Counted from the first letter of the stretch, positions 24,333 to 33,900 are shown. The stretch: DNA of 35,461 bases from Candidatus Gastranaerophilales bacterium (GCA_944323275.1 CALUSA010000013.1:1-35461), one strand, 5' to 3'. Notes: generated from the sequence alone by a model not told the origin. Numbers and translations are program-made.

Positions 24333-25601
24333 TTAGACCTTATCTTTATTTCCGGCAAGTCCCGGCTCTAAATCAGAACCTGTTACAAGTTTTCTAAATG
24401 CAAACTGTGCTTTTGGCAGGGCAAATGCCAGAAGAACACTGCTCAAGCCTATATTTGTAAGAATATTAAATGATTTTGCAACCTTTGCTTTTTTTGCAAA
24501 AGATTTTATATTTCCGCTTTTTACAGCATTTTTTGCAAATTTTTCCATCTCTTTTTTCAATTGCACAAGTTTTTCTGTATTAACCCAGGCTCTCGGGTCA
24601 CGTATATTATTTTCGAGATATTTTACGTCATAAAACTGCTTTGCATATTGAGAGAATAAACTCTTTGGATTTTTATCAAGAAATTCAATAATTTCTTTTT
24701 CTGTATTATTCTCAGGCAAAGAAAGCGTATTATTTTTAATTGCCTCTATAAATTTTTTGTCATCAAGAATAATAGGGTCAAGGGCAACATTTAGCCCCAT
24801 AAGCTTGTAAGTCATTTTATCAAGAAATTTTGCCAGATAAGGCGGGGCAACAAAATTCAAAAATAGCATACCGAGCATTTTAAACCCTACATCTAATGCC
24901 TCATTTTTATTACGTGCGGTCGCAACCCTGCCCAGTGCATAACCACCGTCTGTAACCGCCATTTTATCAACCGTAGAAAAATTAGCAATTTGCGAAATCA
25001 TATTGCCTTTAAATGAAATTTTCCCGTCTTTTATATAGTCCATAGGATTATCAAAAATTTTGACCTTCGCTGATTTCTGCTGTTTTTTAGCTTTTAATTT
25101 TTCTATTTTTTGCGCTGAAGAAGCAAAAATCAATTTAGGCAGAATTACTCCCATAAAAAGCATAGGGATTGTGGTAGACAGACCGAATTTTGCGGCAAGA
25201 AGTTTTTCATACAACGCTTTATTATTTTTTACTTTTTTAAGTTCATCTATAACAGTTTGGCTTACTTTTCCTTCAAAATTCTTTATGTTCAAATCAATAC
25301 CCTGATATTTTGTTTCTTTAAAAAGTTTTAAATTAACCTCAGGATTAAAACCTTTTTTGCGTATAAATTTGTTCACTATTTTATCCACAAGAGGAATGCC
25401 GCCCAGCCACACGGCAGATACCGCATATTCATCAAGAAAACGCTCACGTGCGGCAAGTTTAGCGATATCCGGTGATTCGTCTTTATTTTGATTATAAGTA
25501 AGAACAATTTTTGTCGGAACTTCAATTCCGCAATCTCTTACGATAAGCGGATATTGTTTATTAGTGTTTCCGATAGCAGATATAAGTGTTATTAATGACA
25601 T
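24333..25601 (-). CDS. Unknown membrane-associated protein
   Basis: The 422 residues are Lys-rich with three hydrophobic segments (about 140-160, 245-263 and 391-411), so the protein is probably membrane-attached. The rest is helical and charged. I do not recognise the family. GGAGAAG lies close before the ATG. Upstream sits a terminator hairpin only 22 bases away, preceded by a short His-rich reading frame with its own promoter, suggesting transcription attenuation. ribF follows on the same strand. Confidence 0.62.
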   Translation of the reverse strand: MSLITLISAIGNTNKQYPLIVRDCGIEVPTKIVLTYNQNKDESPDIAKLAARERFLDEYAVSAVWLGGIPLVDKIVNKFIRKKGFNPEVNLKLFKETKYQGIDLNIKNFEGKVSQTVIDELKKVKNNKALYEKLLAAKFGLSTTIPMLFMGVILPKLIFASSAQKIEKLKAKKQQKSAKVKIFDNPMDYIKDGKISFKGNMISQIANFSTVDKMAVTDGGYALGRVATARNKNEALDVGFKMLGMLFLNFVAPPYLAKFLDKMTYKLMGLNVALDPIILDDKKFIEAIKNNTLSLPENNTEKEIIEFLDKNPKSLFSQYAKQFYDVKYLENNIRDPRAWVNTEKLVQLKKEMEKFAKNAVKSGNIKSFAKKAKVAKSFNILTNIGLSSVLLAFALPKAQFAFRKLVTGSDLEPGLAGNKDKV

Positions 25602-25623
25602 TTTTCTTCTCCGATTTTTTCAC

Positions 25624-25658
25624 AAAAAAACAGCCTGTTCGTTTTCCCGAAAAGGCTG
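25624..25658 (-). terminator. Terminator or attenuator before the membrane protein gene
   Basis: On the minus strand, arms 25658-25648 and 25641-25631 pair over 10 bp with one mismatch and a 6-base loop, followed by seven T residues (25630-25624). It stands 218 bases past the fabF-like stop and only 22 bases before the ATG of the next gene. That spacing fits an attenuator at least as well as the fabF-like operon terminator. Confidence 0.8.
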
Positions 25659-25829
25659 ATTTCTTATAAAAGAATCGGTTATCACTCGAACAACAAATAA
25701 CCCTATAGCCTAATCGGGACTATATGATGGTTATGATGCTGTGTGGTGAATAACATTGTGTTCATTATTTAATCCAAAAATCTAAAAAGTGTGTAATGAA
25801 AAGATATCATACTATAAAAATTTTTTCAA
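25659..25829 (-). promoter_or_regulatory. Candidate attenuator leader with promoter and competing hairpins
   Basis: On the minus strand TTGAAA (25829-25824) and TATCTT (25806-25801), 17 bp apart, could start RNA near 25794. A 20-codon reading frame follows (25765-25703). ATAACC occurs inside its His codons (25734-25729) and again at 25682-25677, and both can pair with GGTTAT at 25702-25697, which directly follows the leader stop. TGTTCG in the loop of the second pairing (25692-25687) is complementary to CGAACA in the descending arm of the terminator (25641-25636). These are mutually exclusive folds as in amino-acid attenuators. The assignment is inferred from sequence only. Confidence 0.4.
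25703..25765 (-). CDS. Possible His-rich leader peptide
   Basis: ATG at 25765 opens 20 codons ending in TAG at 25705-25703. Codons 10-14 are His-His-Asn-His-His, the clustering of one amino acid expected of an attenuator leader. The ribosome binding site is weak (TGGA, 7 bases upstream). The downstream gene is not a histidine enzyme, which argues for caution; the His codons also come from a short TGATG repeat. Confidence 0.35.
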   Translation of the reverse strand: MNTMLFTTQHHNHHIVPIRL

Positions 25830-25875
25830 TATATCAGAACTTTTCAGCGTAACATTATTTAAAAGTTACGATATA

Positions 25876-27105
25876 TCAAATTTTTCTAAATATCAAAGAG
25901 GTGTTAATTCCCCCGAAGGCAAAGTTATTTGACATAACCGTATCTGTTAATATTTTCTGACCGCCTTGCTTATGCATTATGTAACCAAGCGGAGCGCATT
26001 CACTGTCGACATTATCAAGATTTAAAGTCGGACAAAACCAGCCGTTGTTCATCATTTCGATAGACAGAATTGCCTCTATGGCACCGCAGGCACCGAGAGT
26101 GTGACCTGTATAACTTTTGATAGAACTGATTGGAACGTTCCTTTTAAATACCTCGTATGTAGCAATACTTTCGGCAATATCACCGCTGTGAGTCGCAGTA
26201 CCGTGGGCATTTATATATCCGATTTCATCAGGACTTATACAAGCATCTTTTAATGCTCTTTTTAATGCGCCGCCCATTGTTTCATGGTTAGGATTGGTTA
26301 TGTGTGTTCCGTCAGTTGTTGTACCAAAACCTATAACCTCGGCATATATTTTTGCGCTGCGTTTTTTTGCGTGTTCGTATTCTTCAAGTATCAAAGTACC
26401 GGCTCCCTCGCCTATAACAAGACCGTCACGGTCTTTATCAAAGGGTCTGGGGGTAATTTCGGGATGGTCATTTTTCTGGCTTGTTGCATACAGCGTATCA
26501 AAAACAGCAATTTGTGTAGGGTGCAATTCTTCCGCCCCGCCGGCTATCATAACTGTTTCATATCCGTTTTTAATTGTTTCATAAGCATAGCCTATCCCCA
26601 TGGAACCTGATGTACAGGCTGTTGAAGACGGAATAAGCCTTCCCCGGGTTTTAAAATACAATGAAATATTAACGCTCGTTGTCTGCGGCATCATTTTTAT
26701 ATAAGAACCGGAATTAATGCCTCTGACTCTTTTTTCAGCTTCCATTGTATAAAAATCTATTATGGAATCTAAAGAACCGGAAGAAGAACCGTAGCTTACC
26801 CCTGTATTTTCAGACGAAATAATTTCCTGTCCGAGAAGCCCCGCATCTTCAAGTGCCTGTTCACTGACAACAGTACTCATCAATGCAACACGCCCCATAG
26901 TTCTTATTACCTTGCGTGTAAAATGTTCAGGTACTGCAAAATCGTGTACTTTCGAGCATAACTTCGCATTAAGGTGCTGATAAACTTCATAAGACGGTTC
27001 ATATTCGATACAATTTTTTAAAACTTTAAGCCTCTCATAAGCATTTTTTACGCTGCAGCCGAGAGGACTGGCAAGTGCCATTCCGGTAACAACAACCCTT
27101 TTCAA
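25876..27105 (-). CDS. Beta-ketoacyl-ACP synthase (FabF/ApeR-like)
   Basis: This condensing enzyme extends acyl-ACP chains with malonyl-ACP. The 409 residues have the complete Cys-His-His triad: Cys164 in STACTSGS, His301 in INAHGTATHSGD and His335 in KSYTGHTLGACGA. The start is TTG at 27105, overlapping the ketoreductase stop as TTGA and backed by a perfect GGAGG 9 bases upstream. It is the third gene of the minus-strand ketosynthase operon. The position (KS after KR) is that of ApeR in aryl polyene clusters. A housekeeping FabF role is less likely given a fused KS-DH and a CLF-like gene next door, but cannot be excluded. Confidence 0.85.
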   Translation of the reverse strand: MKRVVVTGMALASPLGCSVKNAYERLKVLKNCIEYEPSYEVYQHLNAKLCSKVHDFAVPEHFTRKVIRTMGRVALMSTVVSEQALEDAGLLGQEIISSENTGVSYGSSSGSLDSIIDFYTMEAEKRVRGINSGSYIKMMPQTTSVNISLYFKTRGRLIPSSTACTSGSMGIGYAYETIKNGYETVMIAGGAEELHPTQIAVFDTLYATSQKNDHPEITPRPFDKDRDGLVIGEGAGTLILEEYEHAKKRSAKIYAEVIGFGTTTDGTHITNPNHETMGGALKRALKDACISPDEIGYINAHGTATHSGDIAESIATYEVFKRNVPISSIKSYTGHTLGACGAIEAILSIEMMNNGWFCPTLNLDNVDSECAPLGYIMHKQGGQKILTDTVMSNNFAFGGINTSLIFRKI

Positions 27106-27830
27106 CTGTAAAGACCTCCGTTTACCGAAATCACCTGTCCTGTAATATACGAAGCATCTTCACTCATAAGGTAATTTACAAGACTTGCAACTTCTCTGCA
27201 GGTGCCCATACGCCTCATCGGAATATGTTTTTTTACTTCATCAACAGGCAAATCTTTTGTCATATCTGATTCTATCACCCCGGGGGCAACACAGTTAACT
27301 GTTATTCCTCTTTTGGCAAGCTCAAGGCTCAAAGCTTTGGTAGCACCGATTATACCCGCTTTTGATGCACTGTAATTTACCTGCCCTCGATTTCCTCTTA
27401 AACCTGAAATTGATGACAAAGTTACGATTCTGCCTTTAATTCTTCCTTCTATCATCGGCATTACAACAGGTTTCAGCACATTATAAAAACTGCCGAGGTT
27501 TGTATCAATAACATTATCCCATTCACTTTCCGTCATTATAGGGAACACGTTATCCATGGCAATGCCGGCATTTAGCACAACACCGTAATAAATGCCGTTG
27601 TCTTCTATATCTTTACTTAAAGCTTCAAAACACTTTGCACGGTCTTTTACGTCAAATTGCAGAATTCTTGCCTTTTGACCGATAGTTTCAATTTGTTTTT
27701 GTATTTCTTGAGCTTTTTCAATATTGTTTCTGCAGTGCAAAACAATATCATAACCACAGTTTGCAAGATACAGAGCTATTTCTTTGCCTATACCTCTTGA
27801 AGAACCTGTTACAAGTATTTCTTTAGCCAT
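27102..27830 (-). CDS. 3-oxoacyl-ACP reductase (FabG/ApeQ-like)
   Basis: This short-chain dehydrogenase reduces beta-ketoacyl-ACP with NADPH. The 242 residues show the cofactor motif VTGSSRGIGKE (7-17), LNAGIAMDN (86-94) and the catalytic set Asn111, Ser140, Tyr153 and Lys157 (YSASK). GGGG lies before the ATG. It lies 35 bases after the fused ketosynthase-dehydratase gene and overlaps the next ketosynthase by 4 bases. The pathway is as for its neighbours: iterative polyene-type chain building, with ketoreduction followed by dehydration. Confidence 0.9.
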   Translation of the reverse strand: MAKEILVTGSSRGIGKEIALYLANCGYDIVLHCRNNIEKAQEIQKQIETIGQKARILQFDVKDRAKCFEALSKDIEDNGIYYGVVLNAGIAMDNVFPIMTESEWDNVIDTNLGSFYNVLKPVVMPMIEGRIKGRIVTLSSISGLRGNRGQVNYSASKAGIIGATKALSLELAKRGITVNCVAPGVIESDMTKDLPVDEVKKHIPMRRMGTCREVASLVNYLMSEDASYITGQVISVNGGLYS

Positions 27831-27865
27831 TTAATTCCCCTATAATTGCCGAGCAATAATCTTTA

Positions 27866-29479
27866 TTATAAATCAATTTCTGAAGTATTTATATCCTCGG
27901 GCTGGTATGCGTTAACCACAGCTTTAGCACATTCTACCCCATTATTATAGATAAAACACTCAAACGAAACAAGTTCATTGTCGCCAAAAACTTCACGAAC
28001 AACGACCTCATAGGTCTTTCCGTTTTCAAATTTTTCAAGACTGCAATTATATGAGCGGCTGCCGAGCAAAAAGCCTATTTTGGCTTCTCCGTCATTGCGT
28101 TTGAAATACGAATAACACCCGATAGTCTGTGCCATAAACTCAATACCGGCAAGCGGAGAAACACCGTCAATCACAGCATCGTAGAAAACTTTATCTTTAT
28201 TAATTTCAACAAGTGTTTTTACATAGTTTTCTTCAAGATTTACGTCTAACAGCTTATCAATAAGTATCATCGGCGCATCATGCGGCAAAATTTTTGACAG
28301 GTCTGTTTCTAGTGTAGAATTGAGATGTTCTGCTGTCTGCTTTTTCCCGAATATTATAACCGCATTAGACCCGCCGAACCCAAAGGCATTACACATAACA
28401 TATTTATTGTTTCGAGCCTTTTCGTTATGTTTTGCAGGTCTTATCACCGGAAGTGTGTCATCATAAACCCCGTCAAAATTATGAGGAATAAGCAATTTTT
28501 CTTTATTTATTTCATCATCAAGAAAAGCAAGGCAAAGTGCGCTTTCCACTCCGGATGATGCGCCGAGGCAATGACCGGTCAAAGATTTTGTAGAGCTGAC
28601 CGGCACTTTATCTTTAAATACCTTATACACGGCATTAGCTTCCATAATATCGTTTGATACAGTACCTGTGCCATGAAGGTTTATGTAATCAATATCCTCA
28701 GGTTTTAACACTGCCTGCTCAAGTGCCTGTGTAATAGCTGCCGCAGCTTGAGTACCATCGGGGTCAGGTGTTGCCCCGTGGTATGCGTCAGAGGTTTCTC
28801 CGATACCAAGTATTCTTATGCCTTTGTTCACATCTTTTTCCAGTATAAAAAGAGCCGCACCTTCTCCTATATTAATACCGTCCCTGTTCTTGGAAAACGG
28901 CTTGCAGTTTGATTGCGACATTACTTCAAGTGAGCTGAAGCCGAAAACAGGTACTTTAGATACTGAATCGGCAGCACCGCACAAAACAGCATCGCAAATT
29001 CCGTTTTCAAGAAGTTTTACGCCCGTTGAAAAAGCTTTTATCCCCGAGGTACAGGCTGTAGAAACACCGCTGCAATAGCTTTTAAGCCCGAGATGCTCCT
29101 TTAAAAATATTGCAGGCGAACCGATTTGTGAATGAAAAACCTCGTGGCTTATTTCATATTCATTTGCACCTGCATTTGTTGTTCCGATGACCACACCGAT
29201 TCTGTCTTTGCCGTATTTTTTAATAACAGTATCAATCTCATTTTGTATTGCGTTGCAGCAATGCAAAAGCAGGGCATTTGTTCTTGTATCAAATTTCGCT
29301 TCTTCAATTTTGGGAAGCTCTGCGTCAACTTTGCCCAGATAAAGTTTTTTACCTTTTATAATATTTTCATCAGGCGTAAAAAAATTTTTGCCCGCCAAAA
29401 GCGAGTTTTCAAAAATTTCTTTTACGTTTGTGCCAAGGTCACAAATTGCACTGTATGATGTGATAGAAATATTTGCCAT
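27866..29479 (-). CDS. Fused beta-ketoacyl synthase-dehydratase (ApeO-ApeP-like)
   Basis: The 537 residues join two enzymes. Residues 1-380 are a condensing enzyme with Cys143 (STACTSGI), His269 (NLHGTGTVSND) and His303 (SLTGHCLGASSG). Residues about 395-527 are a hot-dog-fold dehydratase with LPHDAPMILID (His400) and GIEFMAQTIG (Glu447). The linker is about 15 residues, with no frameshift or stop. In aryl polyene clusters these are normally separate, adjacent genes (ApeO and ApeP). The start MANIS at 29479 is preferred to an in-frame TTG at 29551, which would overlap the divergent gene. No ribosome binding site precedes it and a -10 box lies 7 bases away, suggesting leaderless mRNA. Confidence 0.85.
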   Translation of the reverse strand: MANISITSYSAICDLGTNVKEIFENSLLAGKNFFTPDENIIKGKKLYLGKVDAELPKIEEAKFDTRTNALLLHCCNAIQNEIDTVIKKYGKDRIGVVIGTTNAGANEYEISHEVFHSQIGSPAIFLKEHLGLKSYCSGVSTACTSGIKAFSTGVKLLENGICDAVLCGAADSVSKVPVFGFSSLEVMSQSNCKPFSKNRDGINIGEGAALFILEKDVNKGIRILGIGETSDAYHGATPDPDGTQAAAAITQALEQAVLKPEDIDYINLHGTGTVSNDIMEANAVYKVFKDKVPVSSTKSLTGHCLGASSGVESALCLAFLDDEINKEKLLIPHNFDGVYDDTLPVIRPAKHNEKARNNKYVMCNAFGFGGSNAVIIFGKKQTAEHLNSTLETDLSKILPHDAPMILIDKLLDVNLEENYVKTLVEINKDKVFYDAVIDGVSPLAGIEFMAQTIGCYSYFKRNDGEAKIGFLLGSRSYNCSLEKFENGKTYEVVVREVFGDNELVSFECFIYNNGVECAKAVVNAYQPEDINTSEIDL

Positions 29480-29497
29480 ATTTGATATAATACTACC
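29480..29497. promoter_or_regulatory. 18-bp divergent promoter region
   Basis: The two start codons are separated by only 18 bp. TATAAT on the plus strand (29486-29491) ends 6 bases before the plus-strand ATG. TATTAT on the minus strand (29492-29487) ends 7 bases before the minus-strand ATG. Both genes lack a ribosome binding site. The simplest reading is two overlapping -10 boxes giving leaderless mRNAs in both directions. The -35 regions would lie inside the opposite gene and are poor. Confidence 0.45.
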
Positions 29498-30136
29498 ATG
29501 AATGAAAAAAGTATATTTTATATATCTAACATAAATTTTATCGACGGGCAAAACGCAGAAAGTCTTATTGATTTATCCTTTATGCCGCCTATGGCAAGAA
29601 GAAAGCTCAGCCTTGTGGATAAAGCTGCGCTCAGTGTTATGCACAAAGCATACAACGGCAATGAAGCAGAAATTGTTTTCGCTTCTCAATACGGAGAACT
29701 AGACAGGCTGGATAAAATAATCAGCCAGTACCAAGAGGACAATGAAGTTTCGCCCTTCACTTTCAGCACCTCAGTACACAACTGCGTAGCAGGACAGTTT
29801 TCTTTACTCAACAAAATTAAAAAGAGTTATAATGCACTTGCTGCAGGTGAAAACACCTTTAGTGCAGGGCTTTTGGAAAGCATTATGTGTGCACAATCAG
29901 GCGATAATGTTTTATACTGTTTTGCGGATTCCTACAAAAAATTAGAAGCATGCGGCTGTTTGATTTCTGCTACACCGACAAAAGACTCCCTAAAAATCGA
30001 ATTAGGCACAAACACTTGCGCTGTTGCCATTGACGGCGGAAACGAATTTGAAAACTTTAAAAGTTTTTGCGAAAACCAAACAGACAGCTTTTTAAGCAAT
30101 GATAAAGTATTTTGCATTGTCAGGAGCAACGGATAA
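29498..30136 (+). CDS. Truncated ketosynthase-like, chain-length-factor-like protein
   Basis: The 212 residues match the short ketosynthase-like family (Pfam Ketoacyl-synt_2 type) found in aryl polyene and related clusters. It corresponds to an N-terminal ketosynthase part only (SFMPPMARRKLSLVDKAAL, FASQYGELDRLDKII, SPFTFSTSVHNCVAG). The ketosynthase active-site Cys and both His motifs are missing, so it cannot condense by itself. In Ape systems the ApeC protein of this kind pairs with the ApeO ketosynthase. Here the partner would be the fused KS-DH encoded divergently 18 bp away. The acyltransferase gene follows with one base between. The role is inferred from family and context. Confidence 0.78.
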   Translation: MNEKSIFYISNINFIDGQNAESLIDLSFMPPMARRKLSLVDKAALSVMHKAYNGNEAEIVFASQYGELDRLDKIISQYQEDNEVSPFTFSTSVHNCVAGQFSLLNKIKKSYNALAAGENTFSAGLLESIMCAQSGDNVLYCFADSYKKLEACGCLISATPTKDSLKIELGTNTCAVAIDGGNEFENFKSFCENQTDSFLSNDKVFCIVRSNG

Positions 30137-30137
30137 A

Positions 30138-30881
30138 ATGAAAAAATTTTTCCGTGCATTTGTTGTAATTTTTTCTTTTGCATTTTTCGGTGCAGGGTCG
30201 CTTGTACTCGGACTTATTATAATACCGTTAATGAGTTTGTTCATAAAAAAAGAAAACAGACGCAAAGTTTTTTGCCGTGTTGTGCACAATCTATGGGCTT
30301 TTTTCAGCGATTTTATGCAAAAAACCGGCACAATAAAATTTAATGTAACAGACGAACAGAAAAAGTTTTTAACACAACTAAAAGGCAGCGTGATTGTGGC
30401 AAACCACCCCAGCTACATTGATATAGTACTTTTAATCGGCTTGATACCGGACACTTTATGTGTTGTAAAAAGCGAAATAAAGAAAAACCCGATTATGAGC
30501 AACATCGTAAAATCCACCTACCTTATAAACGATGAAAATAACGACACTCTTAAAGAAGAAGCAAAACAGGCATTGTCAGACGGCTACAATGTAATAATTT
30601 TTCCTACCGGTACACGCAGTGTTGAAGGAGAAGCCCTAAAACTCCACAGCGGGGCTGCTTCCGTTGCAATGTATGCAAATGTACCTATTGTACCAATTCA
30701 TATAACCTGTGATTACAAATTTCTGGCAAAGCACCAAAAAATATACGATGCAGGCGAAAAGCCCGTTAACTATTACCTGAAAATCAATGACACAATAAAC
30801 ATTGATGATTTTAAAACTCCGGATATCAATGATACAAAGCTTCGCCGCCGCATAAATTCCGTAATAAAAGATAGAATTTAA
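30138..30881 (+). CDS. 1-acylglycerol-3-phosphate-type acyltransferase
   Basis: The 247 residues are a PlsC-family acyltransferase. An N-terminal hydrophobic segment (about 7-35) is followed by ANHPSYID with the HX4D pair His90/Asp95 and by FPTGTRS (155-161). These are the catalytic and phosphate-binding motifs. ATG at 30138 is chosen over upstream codons: AGGAG lies 11 bases before it, and it follows the stop of the CLF-like gene by one base. Acyltransferases of this family are regular members of aryl polyene clusters, where they may attach the polyene acyl chain to a lipid. An ordinary phospholipid role is the alternative. Confidence 0.85.
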   Translation: MKKFFRAFVVIFSFAFFGAGSLVLGLIIIPLMSLFIKKENRRKVFCRVVHNLWAFFSDFMQKTGTIKFNVTDEQKKFLTQLKGSVIVANHPSYIDIVLLIGLIPDTLCVVKSEIKKNPIMSNIVKSTYLINDENNDTLKEEAKQALSDGYNVIIFPTGTRSVEGEALKLHSGAASVAMYANVPIVPIHITCDYKFLAKHQKIYDAGEKPVNYYLKINDTINIDDFKTPDINDTKLRRRINSVIKDRI

Positions 30882-30891
30882 AAACTCAATG

Positions 30892-30900
30892 TGTTATACT
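30892..30900 (+). promoter_or_regulatory. Extended -10 promoter of the cas operon
   Basis: TGTTATACT (30892-30900) is an extended -10 box 22 bases before the cas9 ATG. It gives a start near 30907 and a short leader with AGGGGG (30912-30917). No -35 is visible. It closely resembles the TGTTATAAT in the CRISPR repeat at the end of the window. Read-through from the acyltransferase gene is also possible. Confidence 0.45.
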
Positions 30901-30921
30901 TACCTCATCACAGGGGGTTGT

Positions 30922-33900
30922 ATGGAAAATAAAAAAGTATTTGCATTCGATTTAGGTAAAACAAGCATCGGCTATTGTGCACGCTGCGGACATGATATAC
31001 AAGAGGCGGAATCAGTAATTATTGATATTGATCACGCTGACGCTGCTTCATTAAGGGACAGAAGACGAATCTTCAGAACCCTTAATGCTCATAAAGCACG
31101 TGAAAAATATTTTGATAAAATATGGCGGGATTGCAATCTTGAGATTTTAAGCAAAGATGACAAAAAATTCACAAAAGAATTTGCCGCTAAAGGGGATTCT
31201 ACGATTTATAATTCCTGTCTTTTAAGAATCGCACTCCTTCAAGATAAAAAACTCGAAACCTGGCAGATATATAAAGCACTGCATAACGCAATGCAGCGCA
31301 GAGGGTATGACCCGAATCTAGCCTGGAAATCAGCCCAGACAGATGATGACAAAGAAAACCTCGAACTTGCTAAAAAATATACACAGGAAAACGGCGAAGA
31401 ACTAATTCAAAACGAAAACTACAAATACCCCTGCTACTATGATGCATTACGACTCGGCATGTGGTCTGAGGACACCCCGGACGAATTAAAACCGTTCAAC
31501 CCCCAGCAAAATTTCAACAAAGTACGTGCGACAAACTATGTAGCACCGAGAAACCTTGTCGAAAAAGAATTAACCGCTCTTTGGACAAATGCGCAAAAAC
31601 AATTGCCGGAATTAAACAAATATACTCCGGAAGAATTTTTGTACGGTGAATACAGAGAAGCCTACGGCTCTTATGTAAACCCTGATTACCGAAAATATCT
31701 CGGCAGTGAGCATGATTGGCAGGGTGTGTTAGGGCAGAAAATTCCGAGATTCGACAACAGAATTATCAGCAAATGCAAACTTCTGCCTAAAAGAAATGTT
31801 TGCAAAGCAAATACTCTCGAAAACGTTACTCTGGTGCTCTTGTTAAAATTAAAAAATTTGAGAATCACAAACGGCAGCGGTGATAAAGTCAGACTCAGCC
31901 CGTATGATATAAATACAATTTATCAAAACTGGCTTGTTAAAACAGAAGGCAGAGATAATAAACTCGATACAACAATTACTAAAAAAGAAATTGAAGACGT
32001 AATCGGACAGAAAATTATAGACAAAATTGAACCGATGAAAGCTGATATCAGCGGGCGTTCGTCTTTTTGCCGCAGGGCATGCCTGATTATGACAGACATA
32101 ATCCTCTCGGGCGAATTGTATCCTCAAAATATGAAGGTTTCAAAATACATAGACCCGCAAGACACAAAAGACGGAATAACGAAAGAAGAAATCCGTACAA
32201 TGCTATCTAAAATAGGGGACTGGAATAATCTCTATATACCTGACAACAGGAACGAAAATGCGGCTGTCGGAGAAAACACAAGAGAAAAAACAGATCTAAT
32301 GATAGGCGGTATAACCAATCCTGTTGTAAGAAACCGTCTGCAAATTTTCAGAGATTTGCTGTTCTATCTGGCAGGCAAATACGGAAAACCAGACGAAGTT
32401 ATCTTTGAATTTGTAAGAGAAGGTGCGGATAACTCACTGTTTGGCAGAATCAAAGCCCAGAGTGCCGAATCTTATATGAAAAATCAGGAAAAAGAAAACA
32501 ACCAGATAAAACAGGAACTTATTGACGCAAACGCTTTGAGTCCGACTAATTTTGAAAAAGCAAAACTTTTAAAAATTCAAGGCGGGAAATGTATCTACAG
32601 CGGGCAGCCTATTGCAATTTCCGACTTTGATAAATGCGAGATTGACCACATTTATCCACGAACAATGGGCGGCAATGATGCATTATATAACAAAGTGCTC
32701 TGTTTCAGGGCAGAGAACCAGAAAAAACAGGGACGAACTCCTTATGAATGGCTTTCCAAAGACAAGGAAACCTGGGCAAATTATGTTAACAGGCTTAACG
32801 ACATAAAAAAACAGCTCGGTAAGAAAAAATACGAACTGTTAACAAGCAAACCGCAAGATTGTGAAAAACTTATTGAAAGTTATAACGGGCTTGCAGAAAC
32901 AAGCCATATTGCCAAAATTGCACAGCAAATTACAGCATTTACTTTCGGCTGGGGCTTGCAGGTGGAAGGCGAAAGCAGACATATCTATGTAAATAACGGT
33001 GCTTCCACTTTTGCAATCCGAAAAAGATACGGGCTTAATGCAATACTCGGCGATGCTGAAAAGAAAAACCGCCAGAACGATAAACACCACGCTCTCGATG
33101 CTATTTGTATAAGCTATGCAAGAGAATTTAAATACGACAAAACTCTGAACAAAGACGTTATAGAAGGCTTTAACCCTGATGTTATAAAAAAGGTTATAGA
33201 CGGCATAATACCTTATCCTTATGCAAATAAAAAAGCCTTAAAAAGCAACACAAGACCGCTTGAAACAATATACGGAAAACGAATAATCAACGGCAAAGCC
33301 TGTATAACAAACAGGGTTACACTGGAAACGCTTGAACCCAAAGACAAAAAGGTAAGAAATATAGTCGATGAAGTTATAAAAACAGACCTCTTAAACAAGC
33401 TCGAACAAAAACCTTCAACGGATGAGTGGTATAACTACCTTAAAGACTATATCCACCCCAAAAAGAAAACAAAAGTAAAAAAAGTTATGATTGTTGTTTC
33501 CGAAGGTACGCTTGAGCAAGACTCAAACGGACGTGACAGAATCGGTGAATACTGCGACTACGGAACAAAAGGAACTAAGGGACAGTTTAAATGCTCCAAA
33601 GGACATAAAGGGCAAATACTATACTACAACGACAAAGGTGCTGTAAAAGTCATGCCCGTGTATTCCAACAAAAAGACACAGGAAGTAAGAGATAAACTCC
33701 TTGATATGGGCTGCAAACTGTACGCAGGCGGTCAAATGTTCTACTCAGGCTGCCTTGTTGATATCCCTAACGACTTTAAAGCCGGCGCAGCTACACATCC
33801 GGCAGGTGTGTACAAATTGAGAACGATAAAATCAAAAGGTGAAGTAAAGCTCGAAAATAACAACGGTATCGAAATTGATTCGAGTGTAAAAAACCTTACT

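Noticed and set aside
25601-25829. T-box riboswitch instead of a peptide attenuator
   Set aside because: No conserved T-box sequence of the AGGGTGGNACCGCG kind is present before the terminator.
29480-29551. Upstream start (TTG at 29551) for the KS-DH fusion
   Set aside because: It would add 24 residues with no homology to the ketosynthase N-terminus and overlap the divergent gene; no ribosome binding site.
30889-30921. Upstream start for Cas9 at 30889
   Set aside because: The extra 11 residues lie in the extended -10 promoter and ribosome binding site; the Met at 30922 gives the standard Cas9 N-terminus with Asp10.
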